Of a DNA stretch of 45,048 bases, positions 1 through 8,564 are shown piece after piece. Position 1 is the first letter of the stretch. Each line of letters opens with the position of its first letter. Location of the stretch: assembly GCA_019322485.1 (NCBI GenBank), contig JAHWIK010000013.1:1-45048 (forward strand), given 5' to 3'. The notes below the pieces were generated by a model. That model saw only the letters and a program-made list of their open reading frames with translations. It did not search any database and had not been told where the DNA came from. Source of the DNA: Candidatus Woesearchaeota archaeon. GTDB lineage: Archaea > Nanobdellota > Nanobdellia > Woesearchaeales > JAHWIC01. Position numbers and translations under genes: made by a program.

Positions 1-211
1 CGTTAATGTCGTTTGAATGCATTAAATGTGCATGGCTTACAAAAACTGCTGTGTTTGCCCTTATATTTATGCCGCACTGCTTTGCAACTGACAATGCGCC
101 GGGTCCTGGGTCAATATGAAACTGATTTTCTCCCACATTCAGGATTATACCCCCTGAGGTGCGCAGCTGTCTGCCTAGAACAAATGCATCGCCGGCTGTG
201 CCTAAGAACAT
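1..211 (-). CDS. MBL-fold metallohydrolase, N-terminal part (gene runs off the window)
   Basis: Reading the minus strand from ATG at 211 gives MFLGTAGDAFVLG..., then a beta-strand pattern with DPGPGAL and a VSHAHLMHSND segment. This is the N-terminal layout of metallo-beta-lactamase-fold hydrolases: a first strand ending FLGT, then a metal-binding HxH motif. The motif reads HAHLMHSND rather than the textbook HxHxDH, so the exact metal set is uncertain. The in-frame codons upstream of 211 contain no better ATG, and a G-run (GGGGG) lies about 15-20 nt before the start. The C-terminal two thirds lies outside the window, so substrate (nuclease, phosphodiesterase or other) cannot be told. The gene is divergent from the SRP RNA. 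Confidence 0.7.
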   Translation of the reverse strand, partial: MFLGTAGDAFVLGRQLRTSGGIILNVGENQFHIDPGPGALSVAKQCGINIRANTAVFVSHAHLMHSNDIN

Positions 212-298
212 TATTGATGATGTGATTTTTAGCCCCCGTAAGTGATTATTTCTGTAAAGTTAATAAATTTTATGGATTTTAGGTGATTTTGTGGTAAG

Positions 299-310
299 AT
301 TTAAAAAATA
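299..310 (+). promoter_or_regulatory. TATA box of the SRP RNA gene
   Basis: The AT-rich box TTTAAAAAATA lies about 22-27 nt before the expected 5' end of the SRP RNA (near 327), the normal archaeal TBP-site distance. This is position and composition only; no start site was mapped. Confidence 0.55.
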
Positions 311-326
311 CCGACTATTCTATACC

Positions 327-605
327 TGTGGGCAAGCTAGACTGGGAGGTTAGCGCTCTCCTGTCACTGTAAACACGCTTTAGACAGGGTCGAAGCCCAG
401 GAAGAGATATAGGCATAGTATGCCAGTCTTGGTTTGGACAATGAGGCTTTGTCCTATTGGACTATTGTCTTAAGGAATTGGGTCAGGATGGGAACATAGC
501 AGCCCTAACTTCTGATATTGGTGCTTATGGGGTAGCGGAGCTAAGGAAGAATCAAGGTCACTGGTGTATTATGTTTGTATCGATTTCTGGGCGTGCTTGC
601 CCACT
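327..605 (+). ncRNA. ffs: Archaeal signal recognition particle RNA (7S RNA)
   Basis: The termini pair as archaeal helix 1: GTGGGCAAGC at 328-337 with GCTTGCCCAC at 595-604. The helix 8 core is at 481-510, with GGTCAGG, a GGAA tetraloop closed by ATG/CAT, then AGCAGCC; this is the SRP54-binding domain. The following GGTGCTTATGGGGTAGCGGAG-like stretch fits the helix 5/6 region. The length of about 279 nt is close to the usual 300 nt of archaeal 7S RNA. It is the scaffold of the SRP (SRP19, SRP54) that targets nascent membrane proteins. The ends are assigned from the helix-1 pairing and could shift a few nucleotides. Confidence 0.9.
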
Positions 606-657
606 TATTATTTAAGGGGTGGTGGTTTACTCCAGACCTTCTTGGAGAATTTAGAAA

Positions 658-1998
658 ATGACAAAAATACAGCTGATTCTATCACCAATGGACTCAGCAC
701 AAACAACAACTGAGAACGGATGGTGGCAGCCACTAGGTATTTTATCTTTGGCAACATATGTTAGAAAACATAGACCAGACGTAGAGATAGAGATTCTTAA
801 TGGAGATATTATAAGTTTAGACGAGATTCTTGGCAGACTTGATGCTGACTTTGTAGGAATACAACCAAGCATAGTTAGTTATGAGAATGCATTAGTGATT
901 GCACATAAAGCAAAAAGTAATGGCTCTACAACTATTCTCGGAGGTCACCATGTTAGCCCTTTGGCAAATAACATAATTAATAATCAAAGAGGGGTTGTTG
1001 ATTTTGTAATTAAACACGAAGGAGAAGAAGGATTACTAGCTTTATTGGATAGTGAAGATCCTAAAAGAATTCCTAATCTTGTTTTTTGGGATGAAGGGCA
1101 AGTAGGAAGAGGAACTAAGCTTGCTCAAGAAAGAAGTCTAGACGAGATTCCTTTTCCTGACTTTAGTTTTATTGACCTAGAACCTTATTTTAAGAATTAT
1201 CAGAGAAGATATCCTGACTCAAGATTTAATAGACCAATAACATTATACTCTCAAAGAGGGTGCACTTGGAGGGAAGACACAGGCGGATGCTTATTCTGTG
1301 CAAGAATGGATCATGTATGGAAAGGCCGCGACCCTCAGAGTGTTGTTGATTACGTGTTTAAACTTAAAGAGCTTGGTGCTGATTTGATTGTTGATTCTAG
1401 TGATGACTTTATGACTAATGAAGGCTGGTTTAATGCCTTTTACGATTTAATGCCTAAGAGAAGAGTTAGTTTTAGAATCTATTTAAGACCAGACAAGATA
1501 AGACCAGAAACAGCAAAACAACTATATGATCTTGGAGTTGAGTATGTTTTCCTTGGAATTGAGTCTGGTGATGAAGGTTGTTTAAGACAGTGCAGAAAAG
1601 GAATGCATCCTAGTGACCACATAAATGCTTTTAGGTATCTAAGTGAATATGGAATTAAGATCTGTCCTGCTTTTGTGTTTGGTTTCCCTGGAGAGAGTGA
1701 GGCTACAATAAGAACAACCATAAGGCATGCTGAAAGAATAGCTGCATTCGACAATGTTGAGACTGCATATGCTTCTCAATTTACTCCTTTACCAGGTTCT
1801 CCTGGCTTTGAGATGTTACTGCAACAACCTGGAATGGGACATAAATACGCAAAAGAAGATAGGATAAGTATGAGCGGCATTCAGCAAGACTGGTTAGGTA
1901 CATATTGCCGTAAAATAACAAAAGATGATATTATAGCAGCTCAACAAGCAATTGCTAGAATATTTCCTAGCTCTACAAATGAATATAGAAGTAAATAA
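658..1998 (+). CDS. B12-binding-type radical SAM protein with expanded Cys motif
   Basis: 446 residues. The N-terminal 150 or so resemble the Rossmann-like cobalamin-binding domain of B12 radical SAM enzymes (WWQPLGILSLATYV near 22-35, ILGGHHVSPLA near 93-103). A radical SAM barrel follows. The cluster-binding cysteines are C202, C211 and C214, that is Cx8Cx2C instead of the canonical Cx3Cx2C, in the context RGCTWREDTGGCLFCARMD. Later elements fit the family: GIESGDEG, which contributes to SAM binding, and FVFGFPGES. There is no classical B12 DxHxxG motif, so cobalamin binding is unproven. No pathway partner lies next to it; it sits between the SRP RNA and the convergent ilvE. Substrate unknown. 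Confidence 0.8.
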   Translation: MTKIQLILSPMDSAQTTTENGWWQPLGILSLATYVRKHRPDVEIEILNGDIISLDEILGRLDADFVGIQPSIVSYENALVIAHKAKSNGSTTILGGHHVSPLANNIINNQRGVVDFVIKHEGEEGLLALLDSEDPKRIPNLVFWDEGQVGRGTKLAQERSLDEIPFPDFSFIDLEPYFKNYQRRYPDSRFNRPITLYSQRGCTWREDTGGCLFCARMDHVWKGRDPQSVVDYVFKLKELGADLIVDSSDDFMTNEGWFNAFYDLMPKRRVSFRIYLRPDKIRPETAKQLYDLGVEYVFLGIESGDEGCLRQCRKGMHPSDHINAFRYLSEYGIKICPAFVFGFPGESEATIRTTIRHAERIAAFDNVETAYASQFTPLPGSPGFEMLLQQPGMGHKYAKEDRISMSGIQQDWLGTYCRKITKDDIIAAQQAIARIFPSSTNEYRSK

Positions 1999-2006
1999 GA
2001 AAAACT

Positions 2007-2912
2007 CTATTCATTAACATAACTCAACCAATCTTCATACTTTGGATTCTTTCCGTGAACAATATCAAGGAATTTCTCCTTTATCTTTGAGGTAATTGGC
2101 CCTGCTTTGCTGTCTCCTATCTGCTTGTCATCCAATGAAGCTATTGGAGAAACCTCAGCAGCTGTACCTGTAAAGAAAGCTTCATCTGCATTCTTCATAT
2201 CTTCTGGAGTTAATGTAGTTTCTTCTACTTCAATTCCTTCGTCTTTTGCTAACTGGATTATTGACTTTCTTGTAATACCTTCTAATATATTTCCCAGCTT
2301 AGGTGTTAGGAGTTTTCCATCCTTAATTATGAAAAAGTTCTCTCCAGGGCCTTCTGCAATGTTGCCTTGGTAGTCAAGCAATAAGGCCTCTTGGTAGCCT
2401 TCTGCCTTTGCTTCACAGCTAGCGAAGATTGAATTAACATAATGACCGCAAATCTTTGAAGCAGCATGTGTTGTTTTAGGGTGAATTCTCATAAAATTAG
2501 ATGTCTTAACCTTAACTGCATCTTCCCCAAGATAAGAGCCCCACGGCCATACAGCAATTGAGCAGTTAACAGGAGCTCCATGCGGGTCTAAGCCCATTTT
2601 TCCATAGCCGTAAAAGAAGATTGGCCTTATGTAGCCTGCTTTAATTCCATTTACCTTTATAGTCTCTAAAATAGCCTTGTTTATCTCTTCCTTTGAATAT
2701 GGAACCTTCATAAAGGATTTCTTTGCTCCATCAAATAACCTATCAACATGGGCCTTTAGCCTGAAAACAGCTGGACCTTTATCTGTTTCATAGAATCTTA
2801 TGCCTTCAAAAACTCCCAGGCCGTAATGCAATGTATGTGTAAGTACATGAACCTTAGCATCCTTCCAATTAACTAGCTTTCCATCCATCCAGATTTTATC
2901 TACTTCGTCCAT
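2007..2912 (-). CDS. ilvE: Branched-chain amino-acid aminotransferase
   Basis: 301 residues, class IV PLP aminotransferase. It performs the last, reversible step of Leu/Ile/Val synthesis, moving the amino group from glutamate to the 2-oxo acid. Visible features are the N-terminal HTLHYGLGVFEGIRFYET, the PLP lysine in ASKICGHYVNS (K153) and the EGPGENFF motif that marks the BCAT subgroup over D-amino-acid transaminase. ATG at 2912 gives the normal family start. A TATA-like TTTTTTAAATG lies about 25-35 nt upstream on the minus strand, so the message may be nearly leaderless. It is transcribed separately from the AEC transporter gene upstream and converges on the radical SAM gene with an 8-nt gap. 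Confidence 0.93.
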   Translation of the reverse strand: MDEVDKIWMDGKLVNWKDAKVHVLTHTLHYGLGVFEGIRFYETDKGPAVFRLKAHVDRLFDGAKKSFMKVPYSKEEINKAILETIKVNGIKAGYIRPIFFYGYGKMGLDPHGAPVNCSIAVWPWGSYLGEDAVKVKTSNFMRIHPKTTHAASKICGHYVNSIFASCEAKAEGYQEALLLDYQGNIAEGPGENFFIIKDGKLLTPKLGNILEGITRKSIIQLAKDEGIEVEETTLTPEDMKNADEAFFTGTAAEVSPIASLDDKQIGDSKAGPITSKIKEKFLDIVHGKNPKYEDWLSYVNE

Positions 2913-2962
2913 TGTAATAGATTAAGAACAAAATTGCATTTAAAAAACTTATGTTAGAATTA

Positions 2963-3829
2963 CTACAAAAAGAACAAAATAACAGATATTGTGAGTACGC
3001 TAAGAATGGTGCTTATTAACACTGTTGAGGCTACTAGTCCAGCATCACGATTATACTTTTGAGCCAGGATTACGCTGAATAATGCAGAAGGCATTGCAGA
3101 TTCAAGCAAGATTACATTTCTAGGCAGGGTCTCTGGCTTTAGGATTGAGACCATGATTAAACCAAGAGCAAACCCAACACCTATTCTGTAAGCAGAGCCA
3201 AAGAAAGCCAGTTTCAAATCTTTAAGGTCGACCTTAGTCAGGCTCATCCCAAGGATAATAAGTTGAAGGGGAATTGCTGCACCAGCAACTAAATCTATAG
3301 GCCTCATTATTATAGTGGGAAGCTGCAGCTTAAATAATGCGAAAATAATGCCAAGAACAGCAGCATACACCAAAGGCAGCTTAAACACCTCTTTAATGCT
3401 TGCTTTCTTCTTGGCAATATAGACGCCCAAGCTAAAAACAAGCAATGCATTGAAGACATCAAACTTACCAGCCATTGACAATCCTAAAGCTCCAAACGCA
3501 AACAGGTTAATAGGATATCCCATATTGCCTGAGTTCATGAACATCATTGGCAGCAACAGCTCCTTTTTCTTTATCTTAAGGAGCTTAAGCACAAAATGAC
3601 CAATAAGTCCAGAAGCAAGAACCACAACAATTGCTGAAAGTGCTATCTTAAAGAAATTGGTTAAAACTAATTCATGTTTTTGTATTGCAGAAAAAACCAA
3701 GCAGGGAGTTGCAATGTAAATGACTATATCTATTAAAGGGTCTAGGTTTATTTTCTTTTTCTTGTCAATAAGATAAGAGATTAAGATAATTAAGAAAACT
3801 GGAACAACTGTGTTTAATATCTGAGCCAT
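2963..3829 (-). CDS. AEC-family membrane transporter
   Basis: 288 residues, almost entirely hydrophobic with about ten predicted membrane spans. It starts MAQILNTVVPVFLIILISYLI and has the half-way MMFMNSGNMGYPI motif typical of auxin-efflux-carrier (AEC) proteins. Bacterial and archaeal members move organic acids or amino acids. Its place between ilvE and ilvD suggests transport of branched-chain amino acids or their 2-oxo acids, but that is inference from context. A TATA-like TTTTATATATCC lies about 20-33 nt upstream of the ATG, so it probably has its own promoter and a very short leader. Confidence 0.82.
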   Translation of the reverse strand: MAQILNTVVPVFLIILISYLIDKKKKINLDPLIDIVIYIATPCLVFSAIQKHELVLTNFFKIALSAIVVVLASGLIGHFVLKLLKIKKKELLLPMMFMNSGNMGYPINLFAFGALGLSMAGKFDVFNALLVFSLGVYIAKKKASIKEVFKLPLVYAAVLGIIFALFKLQLPTIIMRPIDLVAGAAIPLQLIILGMSLTKVDLKDLKLAFFGSAYRIGVGFALGLIMVSILKPETLPRNVILLESAMPSALFSVILAQKYNRDAGLVASTVLISTILSVLTISVILFFL

Positions 3830-3877
3830 AGATTAAGAATAAAATAAGGGATATATAAAAGTTTGTTGTTTTAATTG

Positions 3878-5521
3878 CTACTTCCCATAACAGTTCTTTC
3901 CTTCAAACTTCTTTCTGTAGGCTTCCATCAAAGGAGTCATCTTCCTTTTAGGGGCTTTTATCTCTTTTAACCTTTGTTTTATGTCTTCTTTAGTAAGCCT
4001 TACATCTAATTTGCGGTTAGGAACATCAATATCAATTATGTCTCCATCTTTTATTGCTCCTATTGCACCGCCATTATAAGCTTCCATCTCAACATGGCCA
4101 ATGCATGGTCCACTAGTTCCGCCTGAAAACCTGCCATCTGTGATTAAAGCAACCTTTTCATAACCTGCCCCTTTTATTGCATCTGTTGGTGTCAACATCT
4201 CAGGCATACCAGGAGCTCCTGCTGGACCCATGAAGTTAAGCACTACAATGTCTCCTTCCTGTATCTTTTTTTGTTCTATTGCTTTTAATAAGTCTGGTTC
4301 TGAAGTAAAGACCTTGGCAGGACCAGAATGAACCATCATGTCCTCGTTTACTGCTGTTTGTTTTATTACAGAGCTGTTTGCTATGTTTCCTTTTAGAACT
4401 GCTATTCCGCCCTGCTTGAAATACGCATTATCCAAGGTTCTTATTGCATCATCATCAAGGACCTTAGCCTCTTTTGCAATCTGTTTTGTTGTTTTTCCTG
4501 TTACAGTTGGATTATCATTAATCATATCCTTTATTCTATTTAGAACAGCTGGAATGCCTCCTGCTTTTCCTAAATCAGCCATCTCGTGTTTGCCGGCAGG
4601 TATAATCTTACAGATGTTCGGTGTTTCCCTTGCAATCTTATCAAATGTTGAGACATCGATATCTATTCCAAGCTCGCGGGCAATTGCTGGAATATGCAAA
4701 ACAGCATTTGTTGAGCCGCCCATTGTCATGTCAAGCCTTATGGCATTCTCAAATGCCCCTTTTGTCATTATTTGTGATGGTTTAACATCTTTCTTTACAA
4801 GCTCGACTATTCTTTTTCCTGTCTCATATGCCTGCTTTTTCTTTTTTGGGTCTAAAGCCAGGGTTGCAGCGCATCCTGAAAGAGACATTCCCAGGGTTTC
4901 TGTCACACAAGCCATTGTGTTTGCTGTAAAAAGCCCAACACAAGAGCCAGCACCGCAGGTCATGCATTTTCTCATTTGTGCTTCTGCTTCTTTTTCTGTT
5001 ATTATTCCTGCTTTTACCTTGCCTGTTAAGCCAAAGCCCTGGATAGGATGTCCTTTTTCTCCCCCACCAAGCTCTTTGGCTTTCATTGGTCCGCCAGTAA
5101 GAATGATTGCAGGAATATCTAGGCGGCCAGCAGCCATTAGCATTCCTGGTGTTATTTTGTCGCAATTAGTTACACCAACCCAGCCATCCATTGAGTGGGA
5201 TACAGCCATTATCTCAACATTATCAGCAATATGCTCTCTTGAGGGCAGGCTTAATCTCATTTCAACATACATTGCTATACCGTCGCAAACACCTGGAACG
5301 CCCCATTCAAATGGAACACCGCCAGCATCTCTAATCCCGCGTTTTATTTCTTTTGTCAATTCACTAAGATGTATATGGCCAGGGATAATATCATTGTAAG
5401 AATTCGCTACTCCAATAAATGGCTTGTTTTTATCAATATCCTCTGGTTTTACGCCGGCTGATATGAGCAAAGCTCTGTGAGGTAAAGTCTCAGCACCTTT
5501 TTTTAAGATTTCTGAATGCAT
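3878..5521 (-). CDS. ilvD: Dihydroxy-acid dehydratase
   Basis: 547 residues, the full IlvD/Edd length. It dehydrates 2,3-dihydroxy-isovalerate and 2,3-dihydroxy-3-methylvalerate to the 2-oxo acids for valine and isoleucine. Cluster ligands are visible in TNCDKITPGM and in CMTCGAGSC, and the C-terminal GRFSGGTSGPCIGHVEMEA motif is present. I place the start at ATG 5521 (MHSEILKKGAETLPHRAL), which has AGGTGAT just upstream, rather than at the GTG at 5530. A perfect 16-bp palindrome sits between the probable TATA box and the start. It is a separate transcription unit within the branched-chain region. Confidence 0.95.
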   Translation of the reverse strand: MHSEILKKGAETLPHRALLISAGVKPEDIDKNKPFIGVANSYNDIIPGHIHLSELTKEIKRGIRDAGGVPFEWGVPGVCDGIAMYVEMRLSLPSREHIADNVEIMAVSHSMDGWVGVTNCDKITPGMLMAAGRLDIPAIILTGGPMKAKELGGGEKGHPIQGFGLTGKVKAGIITEKEAEAQMRKCMTCGAGSCVGLFTANTMACVTETLGMSLSGCAATLALDPKKKKQAYETGKRIVELVKKDVKPSQIMTKGAFENAIRLDMTMGGSTNAVLHIPAIARELGIDIDVSTFDKIARETPNICKIIPAGKHEMADLGKAGGIPAVLNRIKDMINDNPTVTGKTTKQIAKEAKVLDDDAIRTLDNAYFKQGGIAVLKGNIANSSVIKQTAVNEDMMVHSGPAKVFTSEPDLLKAIEQKKIQEGDIVVLNFMGPAGAPGMPEMLTPTDAIKGAGYEKVALITDGRFSGGTSGPCIGHVEMEAYNGGAIGAIKDGDIIDIDVPNRKLDVRLTKEDIKQRLKEIKAPKRKMTPLMEAYRKKFEGKNCYGK

Positions 5522-5540
5522 TAGTATCACCTAGAGAAAC

Positions 5541-5556
5541 AATATTCTAGAATATT
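5541..5556. promoter_or_regulatory. Perfect palindrome at the ilvD promoter (candidate operator)
   Basis: AATATTCTAGAATATT is identical to its reverse complement. It overlaps the downstream edge of the TATA-like TTTAAATA on the minus strand and ends about 20 nt before the ilvD start codon, where an archaeal repressor would block polymerase recruitment. A short Lrp-type protein is encoded in the nearby leu cluster but lacks a DNA-binding domain, so the factor is unknown. Confidence 0.45.
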
Positions 5557-5569
5557 TAAAAGGTTTGTG

Positions 5570-6196
5570 TTACCTGACAAAATTTTCCAAGGTTCCTATC
5601 CCTTCTATTCTGACCTCAACCTTATCACCATTCTTCATTGGACCAATACCAGCAGGAGTTCCTGTTGTCACAATATCTCCTGGTTCTAAAGTCATTATTT
5701 TAGAAATAAAAGAGATTAATTTCTCAATTTTGAAAATGAAGTTCTTTGTATTTGAGCTTTGAACAATTTTATCATTAAGCAAGCATTCAACCTTAAGTTT
5801 GTTTGGGTTAATGTCTTTTACAATCTTAGGGCCTATTGGACAAAATGTGTCAAAGGATTTTGCTCTAGTCCATTGTCCATCTAATTTCTGCAAGTCACGG
5901 GCTGTGACATCATTAAGGCAGGTAAAGCCTTCGAGGTTTTTCATAACATACTCTGGCTGGAGATTCTTTATCTCGTTTTTGACAATACATGCAAGCTCTG
6001 CTTCATGCTCAACTCTTTTAGACATCTTAGGTATTTGTATTGTTTCCTTTGGTCCGATTAAAGCAGAAACAGGTTTCATGAATATAAGCGGAACTTTTGG
6101 AAGAGCCATCTTCATCTCACGAGCATGGTCTTTGTAATTAAGGCCAACAGCAACTATCTTTGTTGGTTTTTTCTTAAGGAATGCTAAATTTGTCAT
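5570..6196 (-). CDS. Fumarylacetoacetate hydrolase (FAH) family protein
   Basis: 208 residues, the compact FAH fold. It opens with the family pattern KIVAVGLNYKDHAREM and has metal ligands in EHEAELACI (two Glu) and an Asp-containing NDVTARDLQ. The C-terminal GDIVTTGTPAGIGPM and DKVEVRIEGIGTLEN complete the family. Members include oxaloacetate tautomerase/decarboxylase, acylpyruvase and 2-oxo-diene hydratases, and the sequence alone does not choose among them. A TATA-like ATAAATATAAG lies about 30 nt upstream. Its role in branched-chain metabolism, if any, is not evident. Confidence 0.9.
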   Translation of the reverse strand: MTNLAFLKKKPTKIVAVGLNYKDHAREMKMALPKVPLIFMKPVSALIGPKETIQIPKMSKRVEHEAELACIVKNEIKNLQPEYVMKNLEGFTCLNDVTARDLQKLDGQWTRAKSFDTFCPIGPKIVKDINPNKLKVECLLNDKIVQSSNTKNFIFKIEKLISFISKIMTLEPGDIVTTGTPAGIGPMKNGDKVEVRIEGIGTLENFVR

Positions 6197-6240
6197 TTTA
6201 CTGTTGCTTAATATTTGATAACTTATATTTATATGTTGTC

Positions 6241-6267
6241 TTACAACTAAGCAGGAAAGATTTATAA
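6241..6267. promoter_or_regulatory. Divergent promoter region between the FAH gene and the HAD-like gene
   Basis: TATA-like ATATAAATATAAG faces the minus-strand FAH gene, and GATTTATAAG at about 6259-6268 faces the plus strand, ending about 32 nt before the TTG start at 6300. A short inverted repeat, GTTGT-CTT-ACAAC, lies between them. Composition and spacing only. Confidence 0.4.
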
Positions 6268-6299
6268 GAATTGTCGGGTTTCCCAGCCGGAAGATTAAA

Positions 6300-7499
6300 T
6301 TGGATAAGAGAATATACGATCCAGAGATTGCAAGAGCTCTAGTTGATAATTATCTGGCTCATAGGTTAAATGGAGTAAATACGATAAGCTGGGATTATAA
6401 AGGAACTGTAGTAGATGCCATTACAGATGAGTTCTTTCTTGGTGTTGAACATGGCTTGCCAAGGCTTGGGCGTGCTTGTCGTGATCATGATATTTCACTC
6501 TGCTTTGCAACAGCAGGGCCTGGTAGAGAGGCGCAAAGAGGATTTAATGCTGTGCTTGCGTCTGATTATAGGTTCTCAAGGGTGAGAGGCAAGACATTTG
6601 ATTATGGGGGAGATGAGCCGCTTACTGCTAAGATGTATATTGATGATATTATAGCTGATGATGCTCCTAAGGTATTTGGTGTTTTCGGAAACGGAGGAGT
6701 GTTTGCTTTCTTTGACAGAGAAGGGCTTCTTGTTAATGGGGGAAGAAATGAAAAAAAAGGGGCTTATTGTGAGATATATTTGTTTGACCACAGCCACATC
6801 ACAAATAAAAATAAGCTAGAGAATAAAGCTAGAGAAGACCCTTTTCTCTCAAATTTTATGAAATATCAAACAGCGTATCCTTCAGGATATCTTGTGTTGA
6901 CTCTTCCAGAGGAACATGAGAAAGATATTGATGAAATTAGTGCTGCTTTTGTTAGGTTAATAAAATATAATGGGCTGGAAGAAAATTTCAAAGTAAGAGT
7001 GAAACCACAAAACCGCAGAATATATATCGAGCCAAGGTTCTTGTATAATGGAAAAGAAATGACAAAAAGAAGTGGTTTAGAGTTTGCTGGTGAAATTGTT
7101 CCAGGCCACAGATTAGGAAAACATATACATTGTGCAGACAATATACTGTCAGGAGGAGAAGCTTGTATGATTGAGGGAGCTGAGCTTGGCGTTGGTGTAA
7201 CAAAGGATGTAAAGGATTATTCAATTGATTCAAAGCATGAACCTCATATATTGTATGTTAGAACCACTGCTTTAGGTATTGATACCATAGCAGATGCTAT
7301 AGGGCATGTGGATTTAGTTGATGTAATCGATAGTGGGGCCAAGGGTGAAGGTGACTTAGTGTTGCAGTTAGCTGCTATGGAAGTTTTAAAAAAAAGTGGT
7401 TATGGCCGTACACAGATGGTGCCTAGGAATTTAGTTAGGGGTGCTTTACTTCTAGGGCAGCAGGGATTTGGAAAAGGAATTACAGAAAAGAGAGATTAA
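6300..7499 (+). CDS. Unknown protein with degenerate HAD-like N-terminal domain
   Basis: 399 residues; probable TTG start (first residues MDKRIYDPEIARALV). I do not recognise the family as a whole. Residues 30-130 look like a haloacid-dehalogenase core: WDYKGTVVDA (D32) at motif I, CFATAGPG (69-74) at motif II, and MYIDDIIADDAPKVFGVFG (112-130) near motif IV. The second motif-I Asp is replaced by Lys (DYKGT instead of DxDGT), so normal phosphatase chemistry is doubtful. The C-terminal 230 residues are well formed, with conserved-looking GEIVPGHRLGKHIHCADN and GGEACMIEGAELGVGV segments, but suggest no known fold to me. It stands alone on the plus strand, convergent with ilvC. Confidence 0.6.
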   Translation: MDKRIYDPEIARALVDNYLAHRLNGVNTISWDYKGTVVDAITDEFFLGVEHGLPRLGRACRDHDISLCFATAGPGREAQRGFNAVLASDYRFSRVRGKTFDYGGDEPLTAKMYIDDIIADDAPKVFGVFGNGGVFAFFDREGLLVNGGRNEKKGAYCEIYLFDHSHITNKNKLENKAREDPFLSNFMKYQTAYPSGYLVLTLPEEHEKDIDEISAAFVRLIKYNGLEENFKVRVKPQNRRIYIEPRFLYNGKEMTKRSGLEFAGEIVPGHRLGKHIHCADNILSGGEACMIEGAELGVGVTKDVKDYSIDSKHEPHILYVRTTALGIDTIADAIGHVDLVDVIDSGAKGEGDLVLQLAAMEVLKKSGYGRTQMVPRNLVRGALLLGQQGFGKGITEKRD

Positions 7500-7516
7500 T
7501 AAAAAAGAAAAAATAA

Positions 7517-8518
7517 TTACTTCTTCTCAAACAGAGCCCTTATCTTCTTTCCAACAATCTCAATTGGATGGTCTCCAAGAGCTTTTCTCTTAGCAAGAAG
7601 GTTTGGCTTTCCCTTTGCATTCTCTTCAAGCCATACCTTTGCAAAGGTTCCGTCCTCAATTAGCTTAAGAGACTCCTTCATCTTCTCTTTAACTTCAGGA
7701 CCAATTATCTTTGCGCCGTTGTAGTATTCACCAAATTCTGCTGTGTTTGAGATAACTGCGTTCATCTTTTGGATGCCGCCTTCAAAGATTAAGTCAACAA
7801 TAAGCTTTAGCTCGTGCAGGCACTCAAAGTATGCCATTTCTGGCGGATAACCTGCTTCTGTCAATACCTCAAAGCCGTATTTGATTAAGTCAACTGTTCC
7901 GCCGCAAAGAACATTCTGCTCTCCGAACAAATCCTCATAGGTTTCCTGCTCAAAAGTGCATTCAAGAACACCAGCTTTTGTGAAATGCATTGCTTTTGCC
8001 ATTGCTAAAGCAATATCTCTAGCTTTTCCTGATGCATCTTTTCCAACAGCAACTAATCCAGGAACACCAAAGCCTGCTTTGTAGACCTTAAGCTCTTCTG
8101 TTGCAGGTGCTTTTGGAGCTACCATTATAACATCAACGCCTTCTGGAGGAACAATCTGCTTGTAGACTATGTTAAAGCCGTGGCTGCATGACAATGCTTT
8201 GCCTTCTTTCATCTTTGGCTCAATCTGTTCTTTGTAAACAGGGCCGTGGAACTCATCTGGAAGCAGCATATGAATAACATCTGCTTTTTCTGCAGCTTCA
8301 CCAATTGCCATGACCTCAAAACCATCATCCTTTGCTTTCTGCCAGCTTGGATTTGGATTCCCACCTAGGTTTTCTGTTTCTCCGATTATAACATTAACAC
8401 CAGAAAGCTTCATCATCTGTGCTTGCGCACTTCCCTGGCTGCCGTAGCCTATAACTGCAATTGTTTTTCCCTCTAATGCAGCCATATCTGCATCTTTATC
8501 GTGTAGTATATTTACCAT
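7517..8518 (-). CDS. ilvC: Ketol-acid reductoisomerase
   Basis: 333 residues, class I (short) KARI. It isomerises and reduces acetolactate or acetohydroxybutyrate with NAD(P)H and Mg2+. The Rossmann motif is VIGYGSQGSAQA (G24-G29). The knotted C-terminal domain contains the metal-ligand region DLFGEQNVLCGG and the FECLHELKLIVDLI helix. There is a strong G-rich ribosome site (TTAGGGGGTTAG) before ATG 8518. It follows the DUF1805 gene by 46 nt, with AT-rich sequence between, so it may be the end of the leu operon or have its own promoter. Confidence 0.96.
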   Translation of the reverse strand: MVNILHDKDADMAALEGKTIAVIGYGSQGSAQAQMMKLSGVNVIIGETENLGGNPNPSWQKAKDDGFEVMAIGEAAEKADVIHMLLPDEFHGPVYKEQIEPKMKEGKALSCSHGFNIVYKQIVPPEGVDVIMVAPKAPATEELKVYKAGFGVPGLVAVGKDASGKARDIALAMAKAMHFTKAGVLECTFEQETYEDLFGEQNVLCGGTVDLIKYGFEVLTEAGYPPEMAYFECLHELKLIVDLIFEGGIQKMNAVISNTAEFGEYYNGAKIIGPEVKEKMKESLKLIEDGTFAKVWLEENAKGKPNLLAKRKALGDHPIEIVGKKIRALFEKK

Positions 8519-8564
8519 TTTCTAACCCCCTAATTTTTTATTAATTAAAAAGCATTTATAAGGT

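Noticed and set aside
13..225. 70-codon open frame on the plus strand at the window start
   Set aside because: The opposite strand encodes a clear MBL-fold N-terminus over the same bases.
4338..5399. A 353-codon open frame on the plus strand opposite ilvD
   Set aside because: It is antisense to a fully conserved ilvD, has no recognisable domain, and arises from codon bias of the real gene.
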